A DNA stretch of 64,000 nucleotides from Bdellovibrionia bacterium (lineage in GTDB: Bacteria; Bdellovibrionota; Bdellovibrionia; Bdellovibrionales; JAUICD01), in assembly GCA_030427965.1 (NCBI GenBank), contig JAUICD010000001.1, forward strand, positions 146,625 through 210,624, given 5' to 3'. Under the pieces are notes generated by a model that saw nothing but the letters and a program-made list of their open reading frames with translations, was not told the origin of the DNA and made no database searches. Positions 33,850-42,743 of the stretch are shown piece by piece. The stretch's first letter is position 1, and each line of letters begins with the position of its first letter. Position numbers and translations under genes: made by a program.

Positions 33850-34592
33850 GCTAGATTTTGATTACAATGTGCATTCCATTTTTTGAGAAACAAAAATGGA
33901 TTGGTCTTGGTGCTTTTCCAGATCACTTCCCAGTGAAGATGAGCAGCTTCAACTCGTCCAGTAGCTCCGGCTAGCCCAATGATTTCGCTTTTTTGAATTT
34001 TATCGCCAACAGCCACGCGGAACTCACTTAAATGTAAATAACGAGAAAGAATACCACTTCCGTGGTTTATGACGACAGTTTTTCCGGGAACCACCAATTC
34101 TTCTGCAAATATAACCTCTCCATCAGAAGGTGAATAAATAGGGCGACCTGTGCGAGCTCTCAAATCTACACCTGTATGAAAATAAGAGTGTCCATTTGGA
34201 AGAGTGCGAGGTGATGCGAAGGATGAAACTTTTTTGGATTCAACAGGCGCAGACCAGCACTGGCGTTTTGCGGCTCCTACATTGCGGTACTCTTTGTAAA
34301 GCCTTTTGAGTTTTTGAGTTTGTTGCTTGCTTAAAGTTTTATCTTTGACGAGTTTCTTCCACCTTGATGCTGGTATCCTCAAACTGACTTTCTTTTTCAG
34401 CTTTGGGATTTTGACATCTATTTTTGTTTCTTTGAAGCGAACGATATTGTGATGAAGTGAATCTGATCGAAGGGTGGGAAGGAATTGAACAAGCGACTGC
34501 TGATCCCTGCCGTAGAGATTGGTTACAAATATTCCTAAGCCATCGGGAAGTTGAGAAACAGGTTTTTTTTCAAATTCGGAATAATATGGCAT
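33837..34592 (-). CDS. M23-family (LytM) metallopeptidase, N terminus probably longer
   Basis: Peptidoglycan endopeptidase domain with zinc ligands His139 and Asp143 (HTGVDL) and His218-x-His220 (AAHLHWE). The 251-residue frame from ATG 34592 starts inside a folded domain and has no signal peptide. The reading frame is open further upstream. It encodes LISKVLVLFCVQFPPS, a signal-peptide-like segment, down to 34721, where ATT overlaps the mlaD stop (TGATT) with GGAAAGGA before it. A rare ATT or CTG start giving about 294 residues is therefore likely. It would be co-translated with the Mla operon and exported to the periplasm. Its stop overlaps the convergent DciA-like gene. Confidence 0.85.
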   Translation of the reverse strand: MPYYSEFEKKPVSQLPDGLGIFVTNLYGRDQQSLVQFLPTLRSDSLHHNIVRFKETKIDVKIPKLKKKVSLRIPASRWKKLVKDKTLSKQQTQKLKRLYKEYRNVGAAKRQCWSAPVESKKVSSFASPRTLPNGHSYFHTGVDLRARTGRPIYSPSDGEVIFAEELVVPGKTVVINHGSGILSRYLHLSEFRVAVGDKIQKSEIIGLAGATGRVEAAHLHWEVIWKSTKTNPFLFLKKWNAHCNQNLAYGL

Positions 34593-34720
34593 TTGGAAAA
34601 GAATAGCTTCTCCGGCCTGTGTAGAGGTGGGTAGATTTTGATTTAAAATAATATTTTCTGTTTTTCCAATTTCAAAAGATGGTGGAAATTGAACGCAAAA
34701 TAAAACAAGGACTTTGGAAA

Positions 34721-35527
34721 TCAGTCCTTTCCAGTTTTTATTGTATTTCTTATTAGGCCCTTCATGTACTCGTTTCGTTCTGACCCCCCAATTATTGACT
34801 TGAGCCCGTCATGTATAGAAGGATCATTGATGAGAGCGCCAAGTGTGCCTTCTCCATTATCAATCTTTTCAAGCACACTTGCTAGGTGCGTGACGGCTTT
34901 CTCGATCTTTTTCTGTCCATTCAAGTCTCTGACTAATACATTGGTATTGCCTAAGAGTTTTTTCAACTCCAAACTACTATCTGTTAGGTTCTGCATAAAA
35001 AGAGCGCTGCGTCCATTTGCGTTGAGGTTCTTAACCAAGGTATTGAGTTCATCTAAAATTTGAAAAATCTTTGAGACTTTATCTCCACTGCCTGTGAGTG
35101 TGGATATCAAATCATTGTCTGCTCTTGAGATAAGGAAGTCTTTGTCGTTGAGTGGTGGGAGTCCCAGTTTTCCCGATTCAATAAGTACGAATTTATCTCC
35201 CAGTGCCCCTTGGGTTTTTAGTCCAGCACTAGACCCCTCTGTGATGAGGTGCTGAAATTTTTTATCTACGCGCATTGAGACTATAATTTTACCATTTTCA
35301 GGAATAATTTGAACATCACTTACATTTCCAACAGGAATACCCATCAATTGCACAACGCTTCCCGTGCCGATTCCTTCAATGGTGTCAAATTTAACTTTGA
35401 GTGTGTATTGGCTTCGAAAAATACTACTTCCTCCACCTAGAGATAAAACGGCGACTATAAATATAAAAATGGCAAATCCCACCATCAATCCCACTTTAAT
35501 TTCGGTCGAATAATTTCGAATTCCCAC
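34721..35527 (-). CDS. mlaD: MlaD-like MCE-domain lipid-transport protein
   Basis: Periplasmic, membrane-anchored substrate-binding ring of a Mla-type phospholipid transporter. 268 residues. One N-terminal membrane helix (VGLMVGFAIFIFIVAVLSLG) is followed by a single MCE domain (VKFDTIEGIGTGSVVQLMGI, then VGNVSDVQIIPENGKIIVSM). A long helical C-terminal tail (from about residue 150) completes it and is longer than in E. coli MlaD. Start is GTG, one base overlapping the mlaF stop (TAGTG). Same operon as MlaF, MlaE and a lipoprotein. Confidence 0.88.
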   Translation of the reverse strand: MGIRNYSTEIKVGLMVGFAIFIFIVAVLSLGGGSSIFRSQYTLKVKFDTIEGIGTGSVVQLMGIPVGNVSDVQIIPENGKIIVSMRVDKKFQHLITEGSSAGLKTQGALGDKFVLIESGKLGLPPLNDKDFLISRADNDLISTLTGSGDKVSKIFQILDELNTLVKNLNANGRSALFMQNLTDSSLELKKLLGNTNVLVRDLNGQKKIEKAVTHLASVLEKIDNGEGTLGALINDPSIHDGLKSIIGGSERNEYMKGLIRNTIKTGKD

Positions 35528-36258
35528 TACAATTGCTCCCCATTTATAAATTTATGGATAATTCCACCTGGACTTGCATCCAACTCCGCTCTTGTTCCAA
35601 CTGCTCCAATTTTACCTTTGGCAAGCATTGCGATTCTGTCGCAAACAGCAAAAGCACTTGGCATATCGTGAGTGACAAGTATGGATGTGACTCCAGTTGC
35701 TTTGAGTCTTGAGATCATTTCTTGAATTTTAACCGTATTAAATGGATCAAGTCCTGCTGTTGGTTCATCGTAAAGTATGACTTCGGGTTCCATAATGATA
35801 GCTCTGGCAAGTCCAACTCGCTTTTGCATTCCTCCTGAAAGTTCAGCCGGGTAAACTTTGTCATTTCCTTCAAGCCCCAGTTCTTTAAGTTTGGTGAGAA
35901 CTTTTTCTGAAATTTCAGGTTCGCCTAATTTTGTATGCTCTCTTAATGGATATGCAAGGTTTTCATAAACATTCATAGAATCAAAGAGTGCCCCACCTTG
36001 AAAAACATAAGCGACTCGCTTTCTGATGTTTACCAATTCATCTTCGGTGTAATCCGTTATGTCTTTGCCATCAAAAACGACGCGTCCTTCATCGGGCTTC
36101 TCAAGTCCTATAAGACTTCGAAGGATGACGCTTTTTCCAGCACCAGAACCTCCAATGAGTCCAAGACATTCGCCTTTTTGTATTGAGAGGTTGACCCCAC
36201 TATGGACCTGTTTGGTACCAAAACTCTTTTTAAAGCCTATGACTTTTATGAAATCCAT
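35527..36258 (-). CDS. mlaF: MlaF-like ABC transporter ATP-binding protein
   Basis: ATPase of the Mla-type transporter, cytoplasmic, 243 residues. Walker A is GGSGAGKSVILRSL, the Q-loop VFQGGALFDSMNV, the ABC signature LSGGMQKRVGLARAI, Walker B VILYDEPTAGLDP, and the switch His in VTHDMPSAF. The MlaF subgroup is recognisable by LFDSMNVYENLAYPLRE. It overlaps mlaE by 13 bp and mlaD by 1 bp. Confidence 0.93.
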   Translation of the reverse strand: MDFIKVIGFKKSFGTKQVHSGVNLSIQKGECLGLIGGSGAGKSVILRSLIGLEKPDEGRVVFDGKDITDYTEDELVNIRKRVAYVFQGGALFDSMNVYENLAYPLREHTKLGEPEISEKVLTKLKELGLEGNDKVYPAELSGGMQKRVGLARAIIMEPEVILYDEPTAGLDPFNTVKIQEMISRLKATGVTSILVTHDMPSAFAVCDRIAMLAKGKIGAVGTRAELDASPGGIIHKFINGEQL

Positions 36259-37040
36259 TTTTCAATTATCCAAAAGAGTTTAGTTAAAAAGAAATCGCTT
36301 ACAACAATAAGTATTGAAGATGCGACAACAGCTTTGGTTGTAGCAATTCCCACGCCTCGAGTACCCTCTTTTACGTTAAGTCCATAATAACAACTGGTAA
36401 ATACAACAAATAGAGCAAAGAAAAATGTTTTGAGTAGACCGTTTATATAGTCACCAATTTTAACTGTTGTGATAACTTTTTGGATAAAAAAACCACTATC
36501 GAGACCAAGTTCGAACTGACCTACAGTTAGGGCTCCAAATGTTCCTACGGCATTTGCTATAACTGTCAGTAGTGGCAAGGCAATGGTGCACGCTATGACA
36601 CGAGGGATGACAATGCGTTTTATAGGTGATGTTCCGAGCGCTCGAATAGCATCAATTTGTTGAGTTACGGTCATCGACCCTAACTCCGAAGCAATTCCTG
36701 CTCCAACTCGAGCTGCAAACATAAGGCTTGTAAAAACTGGTCCCAACTCTTTTGCAATTGAGAGTGAGACAATTTTAGGGACGTAGAGTTTTGCTCCAAA
36801 CTTCTCAAGTCCTAATCCGAACTGCAATGACATTACCATTCCGGTACTCAGTGAGGCGGCAACAATCAAGGACATGGATCGTACACCCACTTGATTGATT
36901 TGTTCAACAATCAATTGCGGATAATAGGGTGGTTTCAGTGCCTCTTTAAGAGAGTGCAGAAATAGTACGGTTGAGCCGCCAACAAATTGAAGTTGACCTA
37001 GTACAAATCCACCAATAGAGCTTGCAAAAGTTTGAATCAT
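36246..37040 (-). CDS. mlaE: MlaE-like permease
   Basis: Integral-membrane permease of the Mla-type transporter, 264 residues with five to six hydrophobic segments. Typical MlaE sequences are visible: LKPPYYPQLIVEQINQVGVR, GLGLEKFGAKLYVPKIVSLS and ELGPVFTSLMFAARVGAGIA, followed by GSMTVTQQIDAIRALGTSP. The start overlaps the stop of the upstream lipoprotein (ATGA). Together with MlaF and MlaD it moves phospholipid between the membranes; the direction is not shown by sequence. Confidence 0.93.
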   Translation of the reverse strand: MIQTFASSIGGFVLGQLQFVGGSTVLFLHSLKEALKPPYYPQLIVEQINQVGVRSMSLIVAASLSTGMVMSLQFGLGLEKFGAKLYVPKIVSLSIAKELGPVFTSLMFAARVGAGIASELGSMTVTQQIDAIRALGTSPIKRIVIPRVIACTIALPLLTVIANAVGTFGALTVGQFELGLDSGFFIQKVITTVKIGDYINGLLKTFFFALFVVFTSCYYGLNVKEGTRGVGIATTKAVVASSILIVVSDFFLTKLFWIIEKWIS

Positions 37041-37522
37041 TTTGCTTTAAACTTCCTTACAAATCGATCATAGATTCTTTTGTTTGTGTTGAAATGTTCG
37101 TCTAAGGCCACATAGGTCAAAATAAAATTACAATTGTTCTTTTTAAATACGACAACATCGAGTTTTATTGACACACCATCAACTTTTCCAAACACCAATG
37201 TTCGTATTGCCTTTCTTTGATTGAAAATGAAATTTCTTTTAAGCCTATACTCTTTGTTTCGAATGTCCTTTGTTGCGCTTTCTAGCATCGACTCTAGGGT
37301 CGGTTCAGATGCTTCTTCACAGGTGGACTGATAGGAAATGGTATTTCCGTTTTCTTTATTGATCCAAGACTTGTCAGCTCCCTCAATGCCAGTTGAATCA
37401 AATGGATCTTTGGGATTTTCAAAATTGAGATTTTTTGCTCTTTTGACCTTTGAGTCCGCAAGTTTAACGGAAATACATCCACTCAATAGCAGGACTAGAA
37501 TGATACCAAGATGAAGTTTCAT
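37037..37522 (-). CDS. Lipoprotein heading the Mla-type operon
   Basis: A 161-residue predicted lipoprotein. The signal peptide KLHLGIILVLLLSG precedes the lipidated Cys in LSGC, a canonical lipobox. The mature part is polar and holds a mixed alpha/beta region (ATKDIRNKEYRLKRNFIFNQ, VSIKLDVVVFKKNNCNFILT) with two further cysteines. I do not recognise it. AGGAG lies 12 nt before the ATG. Because it is the first gene and overlaps mlaE, it probably belongs to the transporter, perhaps as an outer-membrane docking partner comparable in position, not sequence, to MlaA (inference). Confidence 0.7.
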   Translation of the reverse strand: MKLHLGIILVLLLSGCISVKLADSKVKRAKNLNFENPKDPFDSTGIEGADKSWINKENGNTISYQSTCEEASEPTLESMLESATKDIRNKEYRLKRNFIFNQRKAIRTLVFGKVDGVSIKLDVVVFKKNNCNFILTYVALDEHFNTNKRIYDRFVRKFKAK

Positions 37523-37626
37523 AGATGTGTTTACTCCTAGCCAATATATCGGTTAGAGGAAGTTCATAAATGAATGGCCAAAGGTCGGAAATATTAAGAG
37601 ATTTGATATTCCTTTTGCCATTTAGT

Positions 37627-37650
37627 TGCAAGCCTCTTGAAAAGCTTGCA
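37627..37650. promoter_or_regulatory. Dyad upstream of sigma-54 promoter (possible enhancer)
   Basis: TGCAAGC (37627-37633) and GCTTGCA (37644-37650) form a perfect 7-bp dyad separated by 10 nt. Its centre is about 160 bp before the expected start of the flagellar operon, a usual distance for a bacterial enhancer-binding protein. A second imperfect dyad lies at 37537-37556 (centre ATATAT). Neither has been tested. Confidence 0.35.
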
Positions 37651-37774
37651 GGGGACCTAGTCATACATCTGTATAAAAAAGAATTCGTGTCAGAAGTTTG
37701 TCGCGGCGACAAAACCCTACGGTCGAGTCTTGTCTCACGGTGTTGTAGTTTCGATGTCACGGTCCAGTCTACCG

Positions 37775-37790
37775 TGGCACGGAACCTGCT
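37775..37790 (+). promoter_or_regulatory. Sigma-54 promoter of the flagellar operon
   Basis: TGGCACGGAACCTGCT matches the consensus TGGCACG-N4-TTGCW at every position but one (C for T before TGC). The -24 GG and -12 GC have the required spacing. Transcription should start near 37801, 10 nt before the first ATG at 37811. A sigma-54 activator is the second gene of the same operon. Confidence 0.8.
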
Positions 37791-37810
37791 TTTTATGACA
37801 TTGGGAAACT

Positions 37811-40582
37811 ATGATGAAGCTGAAACTAGACTGGGTAAAATTAACTAGAGCAAAGAAACTTCTGTTTATAGTGGTTTTTCTTGCAAGCCTTGCGGCCAGT
37901 GCGAGTGGAATTCATGGGACGGTTGAAAAGGTTGGAGAGGCTACGCACATTGTTTTTTCGGGAATGAGTGAATGGAACTACAAGGTGCGTCGTGATGGGA
38001 ATTTACTATATATTGAGTTGCCAAAATTAAACACTAAGTCTCGTCAAAAATTTCAATCTTGGAAAGATGATCTCGTAAAATCGATGAGCCTTGTTGAGGG
38101 TGTGGATCGAGGTGATGAAATCATTATTGACCTTAAAAGAACAGATGCTGAAAGCTTTGATTACCTCACAGATCAACCTTCGAGATTGATTGTCGATATT
38201 TATCTTCCAGATCCAGAAGAAAAGAAAGCTGAGATAAAGAAAAAGGAGTCAAAAAAATCTGCCAAAGTTGCCTCCAAAAAATCCAATCGAAAACCAGCAG
38301 GCACTGAATTCATTCAATCTTCATCTAAAAAAGGAAAAAAAGAGGAAGAGATTGAACACATCGATAATACAAAGAGCTTTGGAATTTTTGATGGCAGTGA
38401 TCCGACATACGAGAGATTTACGATACTAGATAGTGAGATTGATCCAAGTGCTATTATTGCAAGTCGTAGAAATATCTATATTCCTTTTCCTGCTCTTGAG
38501 CTAAGGGCAAAACATTTAGAAAAACTTTGGAAATCTCCACCTTTATATAAAATAAGCAAGACAGATGATGCTGAAAATCAAAAAGTCAGATTTTTAAACT
38601 CATTGTTTGAAAAGGGTCGCTATGCAGTTTTCTTAAGAACATTGAAGTTTTTTAGAGAATCTTATCCGGTTTCTTCACGATATGATGAACTTCTTAATTA
38701 TATGGAGGCAGACACTTATTACAATCTTTGGAGACGTGACAATTCGTCCACAGATTTTGAAACGGCAATTTCAAAATATCAGCAGATTTTAGAAAAATAT
38801 CCAAACTCTCGTTTGAGAGAGCGTATACATCTATTGATTGGTTTTAGTTATGTTTACAAAAAAGATCCAATGGGTGCAATTTCTTCATTTGAGAGATATT
38901 TGAGAGAGTTTCCAAATTCGAAATTCAAATACTTGGCTGAAATTTCAAATGCCAAAAGCCTTGCTCTTCTGAGGCAGTATGAAAACTCCATTCAAAGATA
39001 TGAATCTGTTGCAAATGACAATGGTGCTGGAGTTTATAGAGTTGAAGCTAAGTATCGAATTGGAGATGTCAATTTTCAGAAGAAGAATTACAAAGGTGCA
39101 ATTGAAGACTATAAATCAGCTAAAAATACATATCCGACAGATTGGAAGCGATATCCAAACGCTCTATATAATACTGCTGAGGCTCAGTTTTTTGAGAATG
39201 AGTACAAAGATAGCTTGAATTCCTATGTAGAGTTTTTAAAGGCTTTTCCTAAACATGAGCATGGTGGTTTTGCCATGACTCGAATTGGAGAACTTCTTCA
39301 AATACTGGGAGCTGACAAAAAGAAAATTTTAGGAGCTTTTTTTGAAAGCATGTTTCGATTTCATGGATCAGAGGGTGCAAGTTTATCCAAAATAAGGTTG
39401 CTTGCATTGAGAATGAAGAATTTAAAAGACAAGGATATTGAAGCGACAATTGAAGAGATCAATAAATTTGTTGAAAACTCAAAACTTCCAAAAATTAAAG
39501 CCTTCAGTACTCTTGCAATTTCAGATGGATACTACGATAGAGAGGAGTATGAGAAGGCCTTTGACCTTCTTGTGGGTTTTTACAAAAATAACCCTGTTGC
39601 AACAACGCTTCCTATATTCAGAACTCGAATTGAGCGCACGATTATTTCTCATATGAGAGATTTGATTGCAAAGGATGACTTTTTAGAAACACTCAGACTA
39701 TATGGAAAACATGCCTCAGCTTGGTTAAAATCTTCAGATCGAATTGATATGATTTACTATCTTGGCCGTGCATTTGAAAAAGCAGGTGTTCCTGAGGAAG
39801 CAGATAAAATGTATCGCCAAGCTCTAAACAAGTTGTATGCAATTAGCGGTACACGGCTCGAAAAAGAGCGAGGAGTATTTGAGAAACTTCCAAGTAAGGA
39901 TGCGGTGAACTTAAGACTTGCATCTGTTGAAGTCAAGCGTGGTCGCTTTGCGAGAGCTTTTAAATACCTCAAAGATATAGATCATAAAAATGCAAAACTT
40001 ACGGAAACAGAAGATGTTGAGCGAGTGGAGATCACTTCTCAAATTGCAGAAGAGCGCGGTCAAACAGTTGCTGCAATGAAGTATCTTGAATCGCTAACAA
40101 AAACCTGGAAGGGTGAGCCACAAAAAGTTTCAAGACCACTTCTAAGGCTTGCTGAAATTCGATCCACTCGAAAAGAGTTTTCTAAAGCCCTTCTCGCCCT
40201 AGAAAAAATACTTATTCTTGAGGAAGACAGTCAGTTTATTCCAGATGATATTCATGCTGAGGCGCTGAAGTTACAGGGAGATGTCCATCTTAAAACAGGA
40301 AAAACAGATCTTGCAATCAAGTCGTATCAAAAACTGTTAGATAGTTTTGAATCCCAAAGACCTCTTGATTCGACAAGATATAAGGTTGGGCAACTTTACT
40401 TTAAAAATGGAAAAATGAAAAATGCAGAGCAAGTTTGGAGTAAGTTAAACCAAGAAAGTGTTTGGGCCAGGATGGCTCAAGAGCAACTAGGTCATGCGCA
40501 GTTCAAAGATGGGTATAAGAAGTATATCGATCGAATACCTGCGATGGCTGGAATGCGAAAAGATAAGGGGTCAAAGGAATGA
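37811..40582 (+). CDS. AMIN-like / tetratricopeptide-repeat protein at head of flagellar operon
   Basis: A large exported protein of 923 residues. A signal segment (KKLLFIVVFLASLAASASG) is followed by a beta-rich AMIN-like domain (about 35-130, with WNYKVRRDGNLLYIELPKLN). A Lys-rich linker (about 135-185) then leads to about 600 residues of TPR-type helical repeats, such as AISKYQQILEKYPNSRLRE, AISSFERYLREFPNSKFKYL and AIKSYQKLLDSFESQRPLD. AMIN domains bind periplasmic peptidoglycan or secretin complexes; TPRs bind proteins. A scaffold for assembling flagellar rings in the periplasm is inferred from position. ATG 37811 or 37814. It ends with ATGA overlap into the sigma-54 activator gene. Confidence 0.78.
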   Translation: MMKLKLDWVKLTRAKKLLFIVVFLASLAASASGIHGTVEKVGEATHIVFSGMSEWNYKVRRDGNLLYIELPKLNTKSRQKFQSWKDDLVKSMSLVEGVDRGDEIIIDLKRTDAESFDYLTDQPSRLIVDIYLPDPEEKKAEIKKKESKKSAKVASKKSNRKPAGTEFIQSSSKKGKKEEEIEHIDNTKSFGIFDGSDPTYERFTILDSEIDPSAIIASRRNIYIPFPALELRAKHLEKLWKSPPLYKISKTDDAENQKVRFLNSLFEKGRYAVFLRTLKFFRESYPVSSRYDELLNYMEADTYYNLWRRDNSSTDFETAISKYQQILEKYPNSRLRERIHLLIGFSYVYKKDPMGAISSFERYLREFPNSKFKYLAEISNAKSLALLRQYENSIQRYESVANDNGAGVYRVEAKYRIGDVNFQKKNYKGAIEDYKSAKNTYPTDWKRYPNALYNTAEAQFFENEYKDSLNSYVEFLKAFPKHEHGGFAMTRIGELLQILGADKKKILGAFFESMFRFHGSEGASLSKIRLLALRMKNLKDKDIEATIEEINKFVENSKLPKIKAFSTLAISDGYYDREEYEKAFDLLVGFYKNNPVATTLPIFRTRIERTIISHMRDLIAKDDFLETLRLYGKHASAWLKSSDRIDMIYYLGRAFEKAGVPEEADKMYRQALNKLYAISGTRLEKERGVFEKLPSKDAVNLRLASVEVKRGRFARAFKYLKDIDHKNAKLTETEDVERVEITSQIAEERGQTVAAMKYLESLTKTWKGEPQKVSRPLLRLAEIRSTRKEFSKALLALEKILILEEDSQFIPDDIHAEALKLQGDVHLKTGKTDLAIKSYQKLLDSFESQRPLDSTRYKVGQLYFKNGKMKNAEQVWSKLNQESVWARMAQEQLGHAQFKDGYKKYIDRIPAMAGMRKDKGSKE

Positions 40583-41535
40583 CAGAGTCAAATCGTGCAC
40601 AAACAATAATCACAGTCGATCCACTATTTAAAAATCTACTGATTATGGCAAAAAATGTGGCGGCAAGTAAAGCAACAGTTTTGATTACTGGAGAAAGCGG
40701 AACTGGGAAAGAACTGGTTGCAAGGTACATTCATGGCAACAGCCCACGTGCACATAAGCGGATGGTTTCGATCAACTGTGCAGCTGTTCCAGAGGGCCTT
40801 TTAGAAAGTGAGCTTTTCGGCCATGAGAAGGGAGCGTTTACAGGTGCTATTGAAAGAAAGATTGGAAAATTTGAACTTGCTAACGAAAGCACCTTACTTC
40901 TTGATGAACTTGGTGAGTTGCCGTTTCATCTTCAGGCCAAGCTCTTAAGAGCTCTTCAAGAAGGTGAGGTTGAGCGTGTTGGTGGTGGAAGGCCAATCAA
41001 AGTGAATGTGAGAGTTGTTGCAACAACGAATCGAGATTTAAAAGAAATGATTCGTGAAAATAAATTTCGAGAAGATCTTTATTACAGGCTCAATGTCATT
41101 CCAGTTACAATTCCTCCATTGAGAGAAAGACCAGGAGATCTTGAGCTACTTACAAAGCATTTTATTGATATAGCAGTTCAGCAAAATGGTGTAACTCAGA
41201 AAACTCTAGGGCCTCAGGCCTTTCAGAAATTGAAGAAATGGACTTGGCCTGGAAACGTGAGGGAACTTCAAAATGTTCTCGAAAGAGCTGTTCTTACAAG
41301 CGAGTACTCCAATATCGGAGAAGCCGACATTCATATTCCTGAAGTTGAGGAAACAAATATTTTAAGAGGGTTGGCGCCAGGAATGACGGTGTCAGAGGTG
41401 GAGCGAATGTTGATACTTAAAACATTGGATTTTACAGATCAAAACAGAACTCATGCCGCAAGAATGTTGGGAATTAGCATTCGTACATTGAGAAATAAGA
41501 TCAACGAATATCGATCAGGGGGTTTCCTTGAGTAG
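40579..41535 (+). CDS. Sigma-54 activator without receiver domain (flagellar)
   Basis: A 318-residue enhancer-binding protein made of AAA+ and DNA-binding parts only. Walker A is [17 protein letters not shown], the sigma-54 loop GAFTGA, Walker B TLLLDELGEL; the arginine-finger region is RVVATTNRDL. The C-terminal Fis-type helix-turn-helix is RTHAARMLGISIRTLRNKIN. There is no phospho-acceptor domain, so activity must be set by expression, by partner binding or be constitutive. It corresponds in position to FlrC/FleR/FlgR but is shorter. Being inside the operon driven by a sigma-54 promoter, it probably closes a positive loop. Confidence 0.93.
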   Translation: MTESNRAQTIITVDPLFKNLLIMAKNVAASKATVLITGESGTGKELVARYIHGNSPRAHKRMVSINCAAVPEGLLESELFGHEKGAFTGAIERKIGKFELANESTLLLDELGELPFHLQAKLLRALQEGEVERVGGGRPIKVNVRVVATTNRDLKEMIRENKFREDLYYRLNVIPVTIPPLRERPGDLELLTKHFIDIAVQQNGVTQKTLGPQAFQKLKKWTWPGNVRELQNVLERAVLTSEYSNIGEADIHIPEVEETNILRGLAPGMTVSEVERMLILKTLDFTDQNRTHAARMLGISIRTLRNKINEYRSGGFLE

Positions 41536-41941
41536 CCTTTTTGACAAAACAACAGGTGCGCTTGGGAGCGCAATGAACCATCGTTTGATGAGGCATAACC
41601 TGACTTCAGCAAATATTGCCAATGCCGAGACGCCCGGATACAAGGCTAAAAAAATAGATTTCGAACAACAGCTTTCTCGTGCCTTGGATCTTGAGGAGTT
41701 TCCACGTATGGATTCCACTTCTCCGGGGCATTTCCCTATAGCAAGGGGTGCAATTGAGAGAGTTACGCCAGATGTTTATGACAATCCTGACGTGAATCTT
41801 ACAAATGACAAGAACTCTGTGGATCTGGAGCGAGAGATGGCAACACTTGCAGAAAATTCAATTCTTTACAAAGCCACAGTAGAGTTGATCAAAAAGAAAT
41901 TGGGTGCAATGAAATACGCCGCCAGTGAAGGAGGTCGGTAA
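41528..41941 (+). CDS. flgB: Flagellar basal-body rod protein FlgB
   Basis: Proximal rod subunit exported through the flagellar apparatus. 137 residues. Starts with TTG (41528), 8 bp before the end of the upstream activator gene, with AGGGGG as ribosome site. The N-terminal family motif HNLTSANIANAETPGYKAK and the C-terminal helix EREMATLAENSILYKATVEL are both present. The stop overlaps the flgC start (TAATG). Confidence 0.95.
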   Translation: MSSLFDKTTGALGSAMNHRLMRHNLTSANIANAETPGYKAKKIDFEQQLSRALDLEEFPRMDSTSPGHFPIARGAIERVTPDVYDNPDVNLTNDKNSVDLEREMATLAENSILYKATVELIKKKLGAMKYAASEGGR

Positions 41942-42378
41942 TGGATTTCCTTACAGGTATGAGATTAAGTAGTAGCGGTATGACAGCGCAAAGAGTTCGA
42001 ATGAACTCAATCTCCAGTAACATTGCAAATGTCAATACAACACGTACTCCTGAGGGTGGACCTTACAGAAGAAAAGATGTTCTTTTTGAGGCGATTCCTG
42101 AAGCACGAAACTTTGGTGAAGTGTTAACAGATCAAATTGATCGAAACACATATCGCGTGCAGGTGACGGATGTACTGCCTGACACAAAAGGTCCGCGGCT
42201 TGTGTATGACCCAGATCACCCAGATGCCAATAAAGAGGGATACGTGGCGTATCCAAACATTAATGTGACTGAAGAAATGACAAATATGATTCAAGCAACA
42301 CGAGCATATGAAGCAAACGTGTCGGCGATGACGGCGACCAAAGATATGGCAATGAGTGCCATTGATATTGCACGATAA
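41941..42378 (+). CDS. flgC: Flagellar basal-body rod protein FlgC
   Basis: Second proximal rod subunit. 145 residues. N-terminal rod motif GMTAQRVRMNSISSNIANVN with TRTPEGGPYRRKDV; C-terminal VTEEMTNMIQATRAYEANVS-type helix, as usual. Start coupled to flgB (TAATG, GGAGG upstream). Followed by fliE after 15 bp. Confidence 0.96.
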   Translation: MDFLTGMRLSSSGMTAQRVRMNSISSNIANVNTTRTPEGGPYRRKDVLFEAIPEARNFGEVLTDQIDRNTYRVQVTDVLPDTKGPRLVYDPDHPDANKEGYVAYPNINVTEEMTNMIQATRAYEANVSAMTATKDMAMSAIDIAR

Positions 42379-42393
42379 TAGAGGAGTCCAAAC

Positions 42394-42729
42394 ATGGATA
42401 GTTTGGTAATTACAGGGTCCGAGTTTAGAGAAAGTCTTCAGGGTGAGGGTGTTTCGAGTCAACGTAACTCAAGGTCATCAAACATTGGATCTGGTGGTGT
42501 TGACAAGTCAGGGGATTTTTCAACCACTTTGAAAGATGCGATTCTTGATGTGAATCGTTTGCAACAAGAGTCAGACTTTCAGATGCAGAAACTGGCAACG
42601 GGCCAAACTCAAAACGTACATGAAACAATGATTAAAGCAGAGAAGGCAGATATTGCTCTAAGACTTATGATTCAAGTGAGGAATAAGTTAATTGATGCAT
42701 ATCAAGAGATAATGAAGATGCAGGTTTGA
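42394..42729 (+). CDS. fliE: Flagellar hook-basal body protein FliE
   Basis: Adapter between the MS ring and the rod, 111 residues. The C-terminal half is characteristic: FQMQKLATGQTQNVHETMIK then EKADIALRLMIQVRNKLIDA and YQEIMKMQV at the end. The N-terminal 45 residues are polar and disordered. ATG with GAGGAG upstream. Confidence 0.94.
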   Translation: MDSLVITGSEFRESLQGEGVSSQRNSRSSNIGSGGVDKSGDFSTTLKDAILDVNRLQQESDFQMQKLATGQTQNVHETMIKAEKADIALRLMIQVRNKLIDAYQEIMKMQV

Positions 42730-42743
42730 CGTAGGGGGCGATC

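Noticed and set aside
37570..37848. 92-codon plus-strand ORF with GAGGAAG site before the flagellar operon
   Set aside because: It runs across the sigma-54 promoter and the start of the first operon gene, and the product has no recognisable features. Kept only as a remote possibility.
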